Positions 19,516 through 27,170 of a stretch of 59,994 nucleotides of DNA are shown here, piece after piece. The stretch is taken from assembly GCA_903907935.1 (NCBI GenBank), contig CAIVQA010000085.1, forward strand, positions 1-59,994, in the 5' to 3' direction. The notes under the pieces were generated by a model, which did not search any database, was not told where the DNA came from, and was given only the letters and a program-made list of their open reading frames with translations. A program made the translations under genes and the position numbers. Source of the stretch: an uncultured Francisellaceae bacterium (GTDB lineage: Bacteria; Pseudomonadota; Gammaproteobacteria; UBA6186; Azoamicaceae). How positions within the stretch are numbered: position 1 is the first letter of the stretch; every line of letters begins with the position of its first letter.

Positions 19516-19628
19516 TAATCGTTCACGTTGGGTACCTATTGCTGCAACGAGGACCGTACTGTTTGAGCACATTTGGCTTGTTTTTACGGACCGCAGTGGT
19601 GCAGAATAGGTACCCACGTGAACGATTA
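19516..19628. repeat. palindromic element PE2, copy L
   Basis: 113 bp between the hydrolase and the M16 peptidase genes, which converge on it. The arms are TAATCGTTCACGTTGGGTAC and, from the other end, TAATCGTTCACGTGGGTACC, followed by CTATT on both sides. The core has CGAGGACCGTACTGTTTGAGC and GGACCGCAGT, as in copies M and N. Confidence 0.85.
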
Positions 19629-19653
19629 CTGCAACAACGGTTACAAATAAATT

Positions 19654-20979
19654 TTAAGTGTTTTCTTGTGGATTACCAACTAATATCATAGTTAATTCAT
19701 CAAGATTTAAATACTTAGAAGCAGCTTTATTAACTTGTTCTAAGGTAACGGCATTAATTTCATGATTGCGATTAGTTAAATCCAGCATATTTCTTCCTAA
19801 AAGATGGTACCATAATAAATATTCGCTAGTTTGTTCGGTAGTTATAAAATTTAAAGCAAATTCTCCGATAGCACCGGATTTAGCATCTATTAATTCTTGT
19901 TCGGTTGCGCCATGCATTTGTAATTTTTTTATTTCTTGTTTTACTAAATTAATGGTTTTTTGTAAATTTTTGTTATCACATTTAAAGTAACCGATTAACA
20001 AACTAGATAGTTCTCGTACTTCTAAAGAACTACCAATTTGGTATACTAAACCATGTTTGTCTCTTATTTCTGAAAATAGTCTTCCAGTAAATGGATCTCC
20101 GAAAATGCGATTTAAGATTAAAACCGGGTAAAAATCTTTAGAATGAATATTAGGAGCATTTAAGGCAAATGCTACACCGCTTTGAGGAGAATCTTTAATA
20201 ATAGTTTGTAGAGAGCCATCTAATTGGGGAACAGCAGGCATCGTAGCTTTTAATTTGGCTTTTTCTGGTAATGTAGCAAAAGTTTGATCTACAAGTTGGC
20301 TTATTTTATTTTGTTCTAAATTGCCTACAATGGATAAAATAAGATTATTTTTAGCTAAATGATCTTTAATAACAGTTTTTATATTTTTTAAACTTAAGGT
20401 CTGGATACTGTTAGGTGAGCCAGTAATTGGTATGCTATAAGGATGTCCTGAAAAAATTTTGTTGTCTAATACATAATTTGCAAAATCTAATTCTGGAGTG
20501 GTTTCTAAACGTATAGTGTTATCAAAATTTTTTAGTTTACTTAATTCTTCGTTTTCCAAATTAGAATTTGTTATTATTCCAGAGATAATGTTCATCACTT
20601 GTAGTAAATTTTCTTCCGGACATTTAAATTTAATGGCTAGATTATCTTGATCGAGGTTGTATTTAATTCCATTAATTACCCCCAATTCTTTAACTTTTCT
20701 ATTACGTTGATTTCTGTCTAGATTATCAGAAGAATTTCTCCACAACATTTGTGCAGTAATAAATGCTAAACCTGTTTGATCTTTTGGGTCGGTTTTACTA
20801 CCAGCCCCCTTAAACGCCATACTAACTGATACTAGATCAGTAGTAATATCTTTTAATAAAATAATAGTTATACCTTGCGGGGTGGTAAATACTTTAGGTT
20901 GTATTTTAGCATAAGCATTACTATAGATTACAAGTAAACTTAGCATTAATATTTTATGTAATTTTTTTAATATAATCAT
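19654..20979 (-). CDS. M16 family peptidase homologue, probably non-catalytic partner
   Basis: 441 residues from ATG 20979, giving a signal peptide (KKLHKILMLSLLVIYSNAYA); an upstream in-frame ATG at 21015 lies inside the preceding gene. It has the M16 two-domain clan fold, with the C-terminal RxxY-like region SEIRDKHGLVYQI. The zinc motif HxxEH is replaced by QTGLAFITAQML at the equivalent place, so it should be inactive and act as partner of the adjacent catalytic subunit, as in known heteromeric M16 pairs. It is separated from that gene by one base. Confidence 0.85.
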   Translation of the reverse strand: MIILKKLHKILMLSLLVIYSNAYAKIQPKVFTTPQGITIILLKDITTDLVSVSMAFKGAGSKTDPKDQTGLAFITAQMLWRNSSDNLDRNQRNRKVKELGVINGIKYNLDQDNLAIKFKCPEENLLQVMNIISGIITNSNLENEELSKLKNFDNTIRLETTPELDFANYVLDNKIFSGHPYSIPITGSPNSIQTLSLKNIKTVIKDHLAKNNLILSIVGNLEQNKISQLVDQTFATLPEKAKLKATMPAVPQLDGSLQTIIKDSPQSGVAFALNAPNIHSKDFYPVLILNRIFGDPFTGRLFSEIRDKHGLVYQIGSSLEVRELSSLLIGYFKCDNKNLQKTINLVKQEIKKLQMHGATEQELIDAKSGAIGEFALNFITTEQTSEYLLWYHLLGRNMLDLTNRNHEINAVTLEQVNKAASKYLNLDELTMILVGNPQENT

Positions 20980-20980
20980 A

Positions 20981-22453
20981 TTAATTTTCCATAACCGGAT
21001 AAGCATACCCAACAACTTGAGGGGGTTTATTAAATATTAGGTGTGCGGCATCATTAACTTGTTTAATGGAAAGATTTTGTAAAGTATTTAACCAGGTTTT
21101 AATTTCTTCTAGGTTAAAATTATTTGCTAAATTTGTTCCAACAAATTGTGCCATACCAGTAATAGAGTCGTGGTTAAACCTAAAATAAATAGAATATTGT
21201 TGTTTTGCATTAGTTAATTCATCTTGAGTAATACCGTTTTTTAGTAAATTATTTATTTCTGCTGAAACTAAATATTCCGTTTTAGCGGTATCTATAACAT
21301 TAATAGGTGATACAAATATAGAAAAACCATACGGATCCAACGAATCACCAGAATAATCAGCATTGGCTGCAAAGGCTATTTTTTGTTGATCTACTAAAAT
21401 TTTTCTTAATCTACCAAAAGATTCATCTCCTAAAATGAACTCTAATAAATTTAATGCAGTATAACTAGTAAAAGACTTAACAGTGGAATGATTTGGGGCA
21501 TTATATACTGATAACCAATAATTATTTTGTAACTTGGTATCACGAAGTTCTACTTTTGTTGTGCAATTATTATGAGTTGGTTCGACTTCTCTTAATACTT
21601 TTCGATCTGGTAATTTTTTAGAAAGAATTGCCCCATAATATTTAGTTATTAGTGGCATAACTGTATCTTTAGATACATCGCCAGAAAGCACTAAAATAGC
21701 ATTATTTGGGGCATACCAGGTTTGGTAGAAATTTATAGCATCTTCGTAGGTATAGCTTTTCATATGGTTTCTAAAACCAATTACCATTTTTCCGTAGGGG
21801 TGTTGCCAAAAAAGAGCTGCATTAGTAGCTTCCATGAGTAATTGGTTTGGGTTGGCTTCAACTTGTTGGCGACGTTCTTGTAAAATTACTTGTAATTCTT
21901 TAGCTTCATCTGGCTGGGTAAATGCTAAATTAGTCATGCGATCGGCTTCTAATTCCATAATTCTTTCTAAATATTCTTTAGCAATAGTTATAGAGTAAGT
22001 AGTGTAATCCCAATTAGTTGCAGCATAAGGATCGCCTCCTAATTTATTGATAATAAATTTAAAAGAGTCACCAGGATATTTAGAAGTACCTTTAAACATT
22101 AAATGTTCTACGAAATGTGCTAATCCGCTTTTGTTATGAGGGGAATCTGCAGATCCGACTTTATACCATAATCCATGATACACAACAGGAGCTCGATTAT
22201 TTGGGATCAATACTACTTCTAGGCCGTTATCTAATTTAAAATTTTCTATCGTTAGTTGTTTAGATGCATAACTTGAAAAGTTTAAAATTATAGATAATAT
22301 CAAGAGTAAAATTTTAATATATACTGATCGCACATGAATTTTCGGTACTCTAAAAAACAAGTCGTGAAACTCGCCTTTCGCAAAGCAAAGAGCAACAGAT
22401 AGCCAAGGAGGCTCAAACAACACTCCTTGTTTTTTAGAGTACCGAAAATTCAT
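20981..22453 (-). CDS. M16 family zinc peptidase, catalytic; N-terminus read from a PE1 element
   Basis: Periplasmic pitrilysin-type peptidase. The inverted zinc motif HFVEHLMFKGT and downstream ELEADRM supply the ligands and catalytic Glu. The first ~45 residues from ATG 22453 are the translation of PE1 copy G (open in this frame), followed by a clear signal peptide, KILLLILSIILNFSSYAS. A likely original start, ATGAAAAACATA, survives upstream at about 22484, but reading from it stops inside the element. Present translation could begin at ATG 22453, at a GTG in the arm, or at the ATT just before the signal peptide. Function is well supported; the start is not. Confidence 0.85.
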   Translation of the reverse strand: MNFRYSKKQGVLFEPPWLSVALCFAKGEFHDLFFRVPKIHVRSVYIKILLLILSIILNFSSYASKQLTIENFKLDNGLEVVLIPNNRAPVVYHGLWYKVGSADSPHNKSGLAHFVEHLMFKGTSKYPGDSFKFIINKLGGDPYAATNWDYTTYSITIAKEYLERIMELEADRMTNLAFTQPDEAKELQVILQERRQQVEANPNQLLMEATNAALFWQHPYGKMVIGFRNHMKSYTYEDAINFYQTWYAPNNAILVLSGDVSKDTVMPLITKYYGAILSKKLPDRKVLREVEPTHNNCTTKVELRDTKLQNNYWLSVYNAPNHSTVKSFTSYTALNLLEFILGDESFGRLRKILVDQQKIAFAANADYSGDSLDPYGFSIFVSPINVIDTAKTEYLVSAEINNLLKNGITQDELTNAKQQYSIYFRFNHDSITGMAQFVGTNLANNFNLEEIKTWLNTLQNLSIKQVNDAAHLIFNKPPQVVGYAYPVMEN

Positions 22454-22466
22454 GTGCGATCACTAT
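22321..22466. repeat. palindromic element PE1, 146 bp copy G inside the M16 peptidase 5' region
   Basis: Arms 22321-22361 and 22426-22466 differ by one base. Compared with the 218 bp form it lacks 72 bp (24 codons) containing the ATGTC/GACAT and GCGC hairpins. It separates a plausible original start codon from the signal-peptide coding sequence, and one reading frame passes through it without a stop. Confidence 0.9.
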
Positions 22467-22529
22467 ATATGTTTTTCATTGATTTCTATAATACCTACCC
22501 CAGCTATTTAGCGCAAGAACATGGGTGGT

Positions 22530-23588
22530 TTATTCTAGAAATAATTCTGGGTTAATACGAGCATCATTTAAACTTACCGACCAATGTAAATGTGGACCAG
22601 TTGTTCTTCCAGTTGCTCCTACTGTTCCAATAACAGCTTTTGTTTCTACAAAATCACCTTCGGCTACTTTAATAGTATTTAAATGAAAATAACTGGTTAT
22701 TAATCCTTGCCCGTGATCTATAAATATTGTATTTCCCGTATAAAAAAAGTTACCAGTTAAAATAACTTGCCCGCTAGCGGGAGCGTAAATTGTAGTACCT
22801 ATTGGGGCGGCTAGATCTATACCAGAATGATATCCTCTATTTTTGCCGTTTAAAATACGTTTTAACCCAAAAGCGCTAGCTTTACGTCCTTCAGTAGGTT
22901 GGAGTAGTTTTAAGTTAGGAATTTGTTGAGACCAATAATTATAAGCTGTTTTTATTGATTCAAGTTCTTTAGCAGCCCTGATTCGATCTGTAGCAGAAAC
23001 TGGTTCTACTAAGTCACGGTTAATTTTTAAAGCTTCGGTAGGGTAAGTTTTACTTTGTACTAAAAAACTTTTTTCAATATTAATATGAAAATGATTATGG
23101 TCTATTTTATCGGCATGTATAGAAATTTTTTGTACTCCAGGTTTAGTAGTGATAGGGATCCCTACTATTGCAATCCAGGTAAGGTTTTTTTCAGTAGGAT
23201 TTTGGTATTTAACAACTAAAACTCGTTTATTGTTAAAAAAAACTACTGGTAAATTTAAAGTATGAATATCTAGTGGTAATACCGCAATTCCACCAGGGAT
23301 TGGTTTGCTAATTGGTAAGCTGCGGGTAGCATAGCAAAAATTACTAATGCTAGCACTTAGTAATATGCCAACTAAAATTGTTCGTAATTGCTCACCCTGA
23401 TACTTGTTACTGTACTGCGGTATGTAACTAGCTTTCTTTGAGCGAACAAAATAAGAGAAAACACGCTCAAACAGTACGTTCCTCGTAAAGCAACAGGTAT
23501 CCTTGTTAGCAGTTACAATTGTTCTAATAGATTTTTTAGGATTTTTCTTTATAGAATTTATTAATTCTTTGTAATGCATTTTTAGCAT
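22530..23588 (-). CDS. M23 (LytM) family metallopeptidase with in-frame palindromic insert
   Basis: 352 residues. The C-terminal LytM domain (about residues 240-352) has HSGIDLAAPIGT, HGQGLITSYFHL and GPHLHW, so all zinc ligands are present and the enzyme should cut peptidoglycan peptides. The start ATG 23588 overlaps the upstream gene and has GGAAGG about 11 bases before it. Residues ~25-68 are encoded by PE2 copy N (132 bp, 44 codons); immediately after comes a hydrophobic export segment, LVGILLSASISNFCYA. The insert therefore turns what was probably a short signal region into a long basic N-terminal extension, unless translation restarts downstream. Confidence 0.88.
   Translation of the reverse strand: MLKMHYKELINSIKKNPKKSIRTIVTANKDTCCFTRNVLFERVFSYFVRSKKASYIPQYSNKYQGEQLRTILVGILLSASISNFCYATRSLPISKPIPGGIAVLPLDIHTLNLPVVFFNNKRVLVVKYQNPTEKNLTWIAIVGIPITTKPGVQKISIHADKIDHNHFHINIEKSFLVQSKTYPTEALKINRDLVEPVSATDRIRAAKELESIKTAYNYWSQQIPNLKLLQPTEGRKASAFGLKRILNGKNRGYHSGIDLAAPIGTTIYAPASGQVILTGNFFYTGNTIFIDHGQGLITSYFHLNTIKVAEGDFVETKAVIGTVGATGRTTGPHLHWSVSLNDARINPELFLE
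23384..23515. repeat. palindromic element PE2, copy N, in frame within the M23 gene
   Basis: 132 bp. The arms GTAATTGCTCACCCTGATAC and, from the other end, GTAACTGCTAACAAGGATAC match imperfectly. The core has ACTGCGGTATGTAACTAG and GCTCAAACAGTACGTTCCTCGT, corresponding to copies L and M. Its length is a multiple of three and the M23 frame has no stop through it. Confidence 0.82.
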
Positions 23589-23988
23589 CTTGTATATTAC
23601 CTTCCTTAGCTTTGGTGTACCATTCTTTAGCAGTAATTAAATTTTTTGCTACTCCCTTACCATATTCATAATAATTGCCAATGATATATTCTCTAACATG
23701 GCGTTCATAATTATCTAAAGATGGTTTACTAACCTCTATTTTATATCGCTCTAGAGCAATTTTAAAATGTTTTTGAGCATTAATTTCTATATTATTAGAT
23801 AAATTATGGTAGTATTCTCCTAGTATATGTTCTAAATAGGCATTTTTAGTAAAAATGCTAAAAATTTTAATTCCTGTTATTGCAATTTGTAATCTAAATA
23901 AATATATTGAACATATAAAAATTATGCTGACCAATATAAAAATACTAAATTTAAATAATGGTTTAGAAAAATGTATTGTGTTTGTCAT
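23536..23988 (-). CDS. small membrane-anchored Sel1-like repeat protein
   Basis: 150 residues: one N-terminal transmembrane segment (about 12-34), an alpha-helical middle and a C-terminal Sel1-like unit, GNYYEYGKGVAKNLITAKEW, followed by YTKAKEGN-like sequence. Sel1 repeats mediate protein contacts and are abundant in intracellular gammaproteobacteria. Its 3' end overlaps the M23 peptidase start by about 50 bases, implying one operon and possibly a cell-wall role by association (inference). Confidence 0.7.
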   Translation of the reverse strand: MTNTIHFSKPLFKFSIFILVSIIFICSIYLFRLQIAITGIKIFSIFTKNAYLEHILGEYYHNLSNNIEINAQKHFKIALERYKIEVSKPSLDNYERHVREYIIGNYYEYGKGVAKNLITAKEWYTKAKEGNIQDAKNALQRINKFYKEKS

Positions 23989-24008
23989 AAGTATAATCTC
24001 AAATTAAT

Positions 24009-24154
24009 ATACTGAGTGTCCATGAATTTGCAGTATTCTAAAAAACAAGTCGTGAAACTCGCCTTTCGTGAAGCAAAGAGCAACTAGAGCCCAATGAGGC
24101 TCAAACAACACTCCTTGTTTTTTAGAATACGGCAAATTCATGGGCGCTCAGTAT
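24009..24154. repeat. palindromic element PE1, 146 bp copy H
   Basis: Both arms carry GTATTC in place of GTACTC and CATGAATTTGC in place of CATGAGTTTTC, so copy-private changes are mirrored between arms. Same internal 72 bp deletion as copies G and I. It lies between two divergent genes (Sel1-like and tadA). Confidence 0.9.
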
Positions 24155-24180
24155 AATTTTTCGGCAGTTTAATAAAAATT

Positions 24181-24627
24181 ATGAATAATCATGAATTTTT
24201 TATGCAGCAAGCATTAGAACAGGCAAAATTAGCTTCGCAATTAAACGAAGTACCAATTGGAGCTGTTGTAGTACAAGAAAATAAGATTATTGCTGTTGGT
24301 CACAATTTATCTATTACTAATTTAGATCCAACTGCTCATGCAGAAATAATTGTTATACGTAATGCCGCAAAAATTTTAAAAAATTATAGATTAATAGATG
24401 CCAGTTTATATGTAACTGTAGAGCCTTGTGCTATGTGTTTTGGTGCTTTACTTCAAGCTAGAATTAATAAATTAATATTTGGAGCAAAAGATCCTAAATT
24501 TGGTGCGATAGGGGGCGTTGCTGATTTAACCAACTATAAATGGACGCATAAATTTGAAATTGAAGGCGGCATATTAGAACAAGATTCTAAGGTTTTGTTG
24601 CAAGAATTTTTTAAAAATAAACGCTAA
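24181..24627 (+). CDS. tadA: tRNA adenosine(34) deaminase TadA
   Basis: Converts A34 to inosine in tRNA-Arg(ACG). 148 residues. The zinc and catalytic motif HAEI has His53 and Glu55, and PCAMC supplies Cys83 and Cys86. N-terminal FFMQQALEQAKLA and VPIGAVVV are typical. It is monocistronic between two palindromic elements. A general cytidine/guanine deaminase is less likely given the overall match to TadA. Confidence 0.93.
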   Translation: MNNHEFFMQQALEQAKLASQLNEVPIGAVVVQENKIIAVGHNLSITNLDPTAHAEIIVIRNAAKILKNYRLIDASLYVTVEPCAMCFGALLQARINKLIFGAKDPKFGAIGGVADLTNYKWTHKFEIEGGILEQDSKVLLQEFFKNKR

Positions 24628-24628
24628 T

Positions 24629-24679
24629 ATACTCTCAGCTAATTTTTTAGAGTACCGAAAACTTATTAGCTGAGAGTAT
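24629..24679. repeat. minimal PE1 palindrome
   Basis: 51 bp: ATACTCTCAGCTAAT, then TTTTTTAGAGTACCGAAAAC, then TTATTAGCTGAGAGTAT. The end sequences are those of copy A, but the left inner arm and core are gone. It begins two bases after the tadA stop codon and may serve as its terminator. Confidence 0.8.
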
Positions 24680-24853
24680 ATACTAATCCAGACATTAGTT
24701 TAATTTTTACCCACAATTTTTTTGCATATCTATGTGGATAAGATGGTAGCAAGTGGTTTGAAGCTATATAGGATCTAGCTTTTTTAGAATTGTTCAAAAA
24801 ATTATCAATGAGTGTTGAATGTGTACTAAATAACTTTAACATTTATGAAAAAT

Positions 24854-24880
24854 TACCAGAAACTCATGTGCGATCAGTAT
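24854..24880. repeat. solo PE1 arm next to a small membrane gene
   Basis: The stretch beginning TACCAGAAACTCATGTGCGA and ending TCAGTAT is a PE1 right arm with no partner. It overlaps a possible upstream start (ATG 24845) of the following gene, but the real start is probably beyond it. Confidence 0.7.
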
Positions 24881-24892
24881 GGAGGGACTTAT

Positions 24893-25105
24893 ATGGAGAC
24901 TTTTAGAGATACAGAGTGGGAGCAATTGATTAAGTTTTTTTGGTTTACTTTTATAATAGTTGGAATTATTTTTCTAGTATTAGCTATAGTTAATTATTAT
25001 GCATATCGTAATAATCCTAAAGCAGTATCGTTGTCTAAAGTAATAATTTATTTATTTTTAGGTAGTTTAATTGTTAGTGTCATGTTGTTTAAGATTTTAA
25101 TATAA
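24893..25105 (+). CDS. small membrane protein, unknown
   Basis: 70 residues from ATG 24893, which has GGAGG eight bases upstream. An in-frame ATG at 24845 would add 16 residues encoded by a solo PE1 arm. Two hydrophobic segments (about residues 13-34 and 46-68) flank a short polar loop with YYAYRNNPKA. No family recognised. It lies alone between tadA and a convergent aminotransferase gene. Confidence 0.55.
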   Translation: METFRDTEWEQLIKFFWFTFIIVGIIFLVLAIVNYYAYRNNPKAVSLSKVIIYLFLGSLIVSVMLFKILI

Positions 25106-25142
25106 CAGTCAACCTCAATTTAAATCTAACCTATGTAGAAAG

Positions 25143-26363
25143 CTATACCGAACAAAATTGATTAATAACTAAAGCTAATTTTTCTATAGCAAAATCAATA
25201 TGACTTTTTTCTATAATTAGTGGTGGTAATAATCTAATAATACACTTTCTAGTGACATTAAAAAATAATCCATGTTCTAAGGCTATTGGTGATATATTTT
25301 GACAAGGTTTATTTAATTCGATCCCGATCATTAAACCTTGTCCGCGGATCTCTACGATATGTGGATTGTTGGCTAAAGTTTTTTTAAGATTTGTTAAAAA
25401 ATAATTACCATTAATTGCAGCTTGTTCAAATAATTTGTGTTTGGTAATTTCTTCTATAGCAGCTAGTCCTACACTACAAGATAATGGATTGCCACCAAAA
25501 GTTGAGCCATGGCTTTTGATTTTAAATAGATCAGCAAAAGGGTGGCTTATAATAGAAGCTCCAATAGGTAATCCGTTTGCTAAACCCTTAGCAATAGCTA
25601 TAACATCTGGGACTATACTGTAATGTTGATAAGCAAAAATTTTACCAGTTCTACCTAATCCAGATTGAATTTCATCTAACATCATTAACCAATTATTTTT
25701 AGAACAAATTTGCCTGATCCCTTTTAAATAATTAACATCTGGGATCCGGATCCCGGCTTCTCCTTGGATTGGTTCAAGTAAAACCGCAACTATATTATTT
25801 GCTTGATCAGAATTAGCTAAATTGTTTAAAGCATTAAGATCATTAAAAGGAACCCGAATAAAACAATCCAATAATGGTTCGAATCCTTGTTGAATTTCTT
25901 GGTTATCGGTAGCGGATAATGCAGCTATTGTGCGTCCATGAAAAGCATTTTCCATTACAATAATTTTAGGGTTATCAATATTTTTACTGTGACCATATAA
26001 TCTAGTAAGTTTAATTACAGCTTCAATCGATTCTGCACCAGAATTACTAAAAAATACCTTAGATTTAGGAGGCATTCCAGAAAGAGTTACTAGCATTTTA
26101 GCTAACATTGCTTGTTGGGAAATTTGCACCATATTAGATGCATGTAATAATTTACTGGCTTGTTGGCAAATAGTATCGGTTATTTTTGGATGGTTATGTC
26201 CTAATATAGTCACCCCTAGCCCACTAATGAGATCTAAATAACGATTATCTTGTTCATCAAATAACCATATACCATCTCCGTGAGTAAAACTAACAGGAAG
26301 TGCTGCATATACTTCTAGTAAATATTCGGTATAATTGTTTATCATATAATTAGTCGAGAGCAT
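25143..26363 (-). CDS. argD: class III aminotransferase, acetylornithine aminotransferase-like
   Basis: PLP enzyme, 406 residues, matching ArgD-type acetylornithine/ornithine aminotransferases. Motifs are NSGAESIEAVIKL, AFHGRTIAALSATDN, LLDEIQSGLGRTG and the PLP-lysine segment AIAKGLANGLPIGA. No other arginine genes are nearby, so ornithine or another omega-amino substrate is possible. Two starts compete: ATG 26363, which touches PE1 copy I, and ATG 26345; neither has a good Shine-Dalgarno. Confidence 0.82.
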   Translation of the reverse strand: MLSTNYMINNYTEYLLEVYAALPVSFTHGDGIWLFDEQDNRYLDLISGLGVTILGHNHPKITDTICQQASKLLHASNMVQISQQAMLAKMLVTLSGMPPKSKVFFSNSGAESIEAVIKLTRLYGHSKNIDNPKIIVMENAFHGRTIAALSATDNQEIQQGFEPLLDCFIRVPFNDLNALNNLANSDQANNIVAVLLEPIQGEAGIRIPDVNYLKGIRQICSKNNWLMMLDEIQSGLGRTGKIFAYQHYSIVPDVIAIAKGLANGLPIGASIISHPFADLFKIKSHGSTFGGNPLSCSVGLAAIEEITKHKLFEQAAINGNYFLTNLKKTLANNPHIVEIRGQGLMIGIELNKPCQNISPIALEHGLFFNVTRKCIIRLLPPLIIEKSHIDFAIEKLALVINQFCSV

Positions 26364-26510
26364 ATACTCATTACACTTGAAATTAAGGTACTCTAAAAAA
26401 TAAGGAGTGTTGTTTGAGCCTCGTGGATTCTTGTTTTTCTATGATTTGCGAAAGGCGAGTTTCACGACTTATTTTTTAGAGTACCTTAATTTCAAGTGTA
26501 ATGGGTATAT
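26362..26510. repeat. palindromic element PE1, short copy I
   Basis: 149 bp. Both arms carry CATTACACTTGAAATTAAGG and differ at one base. Same internal deletion as copies G and H, with the core in the orientation of copy A. It overlaps the first base pairs of the aminotransferase gene and ends 10 bp from the sodB stop codon. Confidence 0.9.
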
Positions 26511-26520
26511 ATGTTCCTTA

Positions 26521-27120
26521 TTATTTAGCGAAATTTTTTTCTACAAAATCCCAATTTACTATATTCCAAAATGCTTCAATATATTTAGCTCTAGCATTTC
26601 GGTAATCTATATAATAAGCATGTTCCCAAACATCACAAATTAATAATGGTTGCATCTCGTTAAGATCTGGTATTTGTGCATTAGAGGTGCTGATAATGGA
26701 TAATTTATGCCCATTAATGTGTTTTACTAACCAAGCCCAGCCGGATCCAAAAGTAGTAAATGCAGTTTGACTAAACTGATCTTTAAATTTTTGTAAACTA
26801 CCAAAAGTGTTTTCTATGGCTGGTAAAAATATGCCTTTGTTTTTTGGAGTAGTAGGGGTATTAGAAGGGTTAGGAGTTAAACAATTCCAATAAAAAGTAT
26901 GATTAAAAATTTGAGCTGCATTATTAAAAATACTGCCAGAAGAATTTTTAATAATTTGTGCTAATGGTTGATCAATAAATTCAGTACCTTGAATCAATTT
27001 ATTTAAATTATCTACATAGGTTTTATGATGTTTACCATAATGATAATCTAATGTTTCTTTAGAAATATGTGGTTCTAATGCATTTAAGGGATAAGGTAAT
27101 GCTGGTAATTCTATAGTCAT
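26521..27120 (-). CDS. sodB: iron superoxide dismutase
   Basis: Converts superoxide to peroxide and oxygen in the cytoplasm. 199 residues. Metal ligands sit in the first helix region (HYGKHHKTYV), in IFNHTFYW, and in DVWEHAYYIDYRN. The AAQIFNH segment before the second ligand favours the iron type. AGGAG precedes the ATG at a good distance. No signal peptide. Confidence 0.95.
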   Translation of the reverse strand: MTIELPALPYPLNALEPHISKETLDYHYGKHHKTYVDNLNKLIQGTEFIDQPLAQIIKNSSGSIFNNAAQIFNHTFYWNCLTPNPSNTPTTPKNKGIFLPAIENTFGSLQKFKDQFSQTAFTTFGSGWAWLVKHINGHKLSIISTSNAQIPDLNEMQPLLICDVWEHAYYIDYRNARAKYIEAFWNIVNWDFVEKNFAK

Positions 27121-27130
27121 TTTTACTCCT

Positions 27131-27150
27131 AACTCAAGTGTGATAAGTAT
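27131..27150. repeat. solo palindrome arm upstream of sodB
   Basis: AACTCAAGTGTGATAAGTAT resembles the right end of PE3 (AACTCAAGTGTGATTGGTAT) and PE1 arms. No partner arm is seen. It lies about 10 bp upstream of the sodB start. Confidence 0.5.
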
Positions 27151-27170
27151 ACCCTATATAGGCAATAACT

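Noticed and set aside
24683..24840. TGTGGATAA-like sequence upstream of the small membrane gene as a DnaA box or replication origin.
   Set aside because: A single match in an AT-rich gap without a cluster, iteron array or dnaA/dnaN/gidA neighbourhood.
26407..26643. A 78-codon plus-strand open frame at the sodB 3' end.
   Set aside because: It is made of PE1 copy I plus antisense sodB and has no homology.
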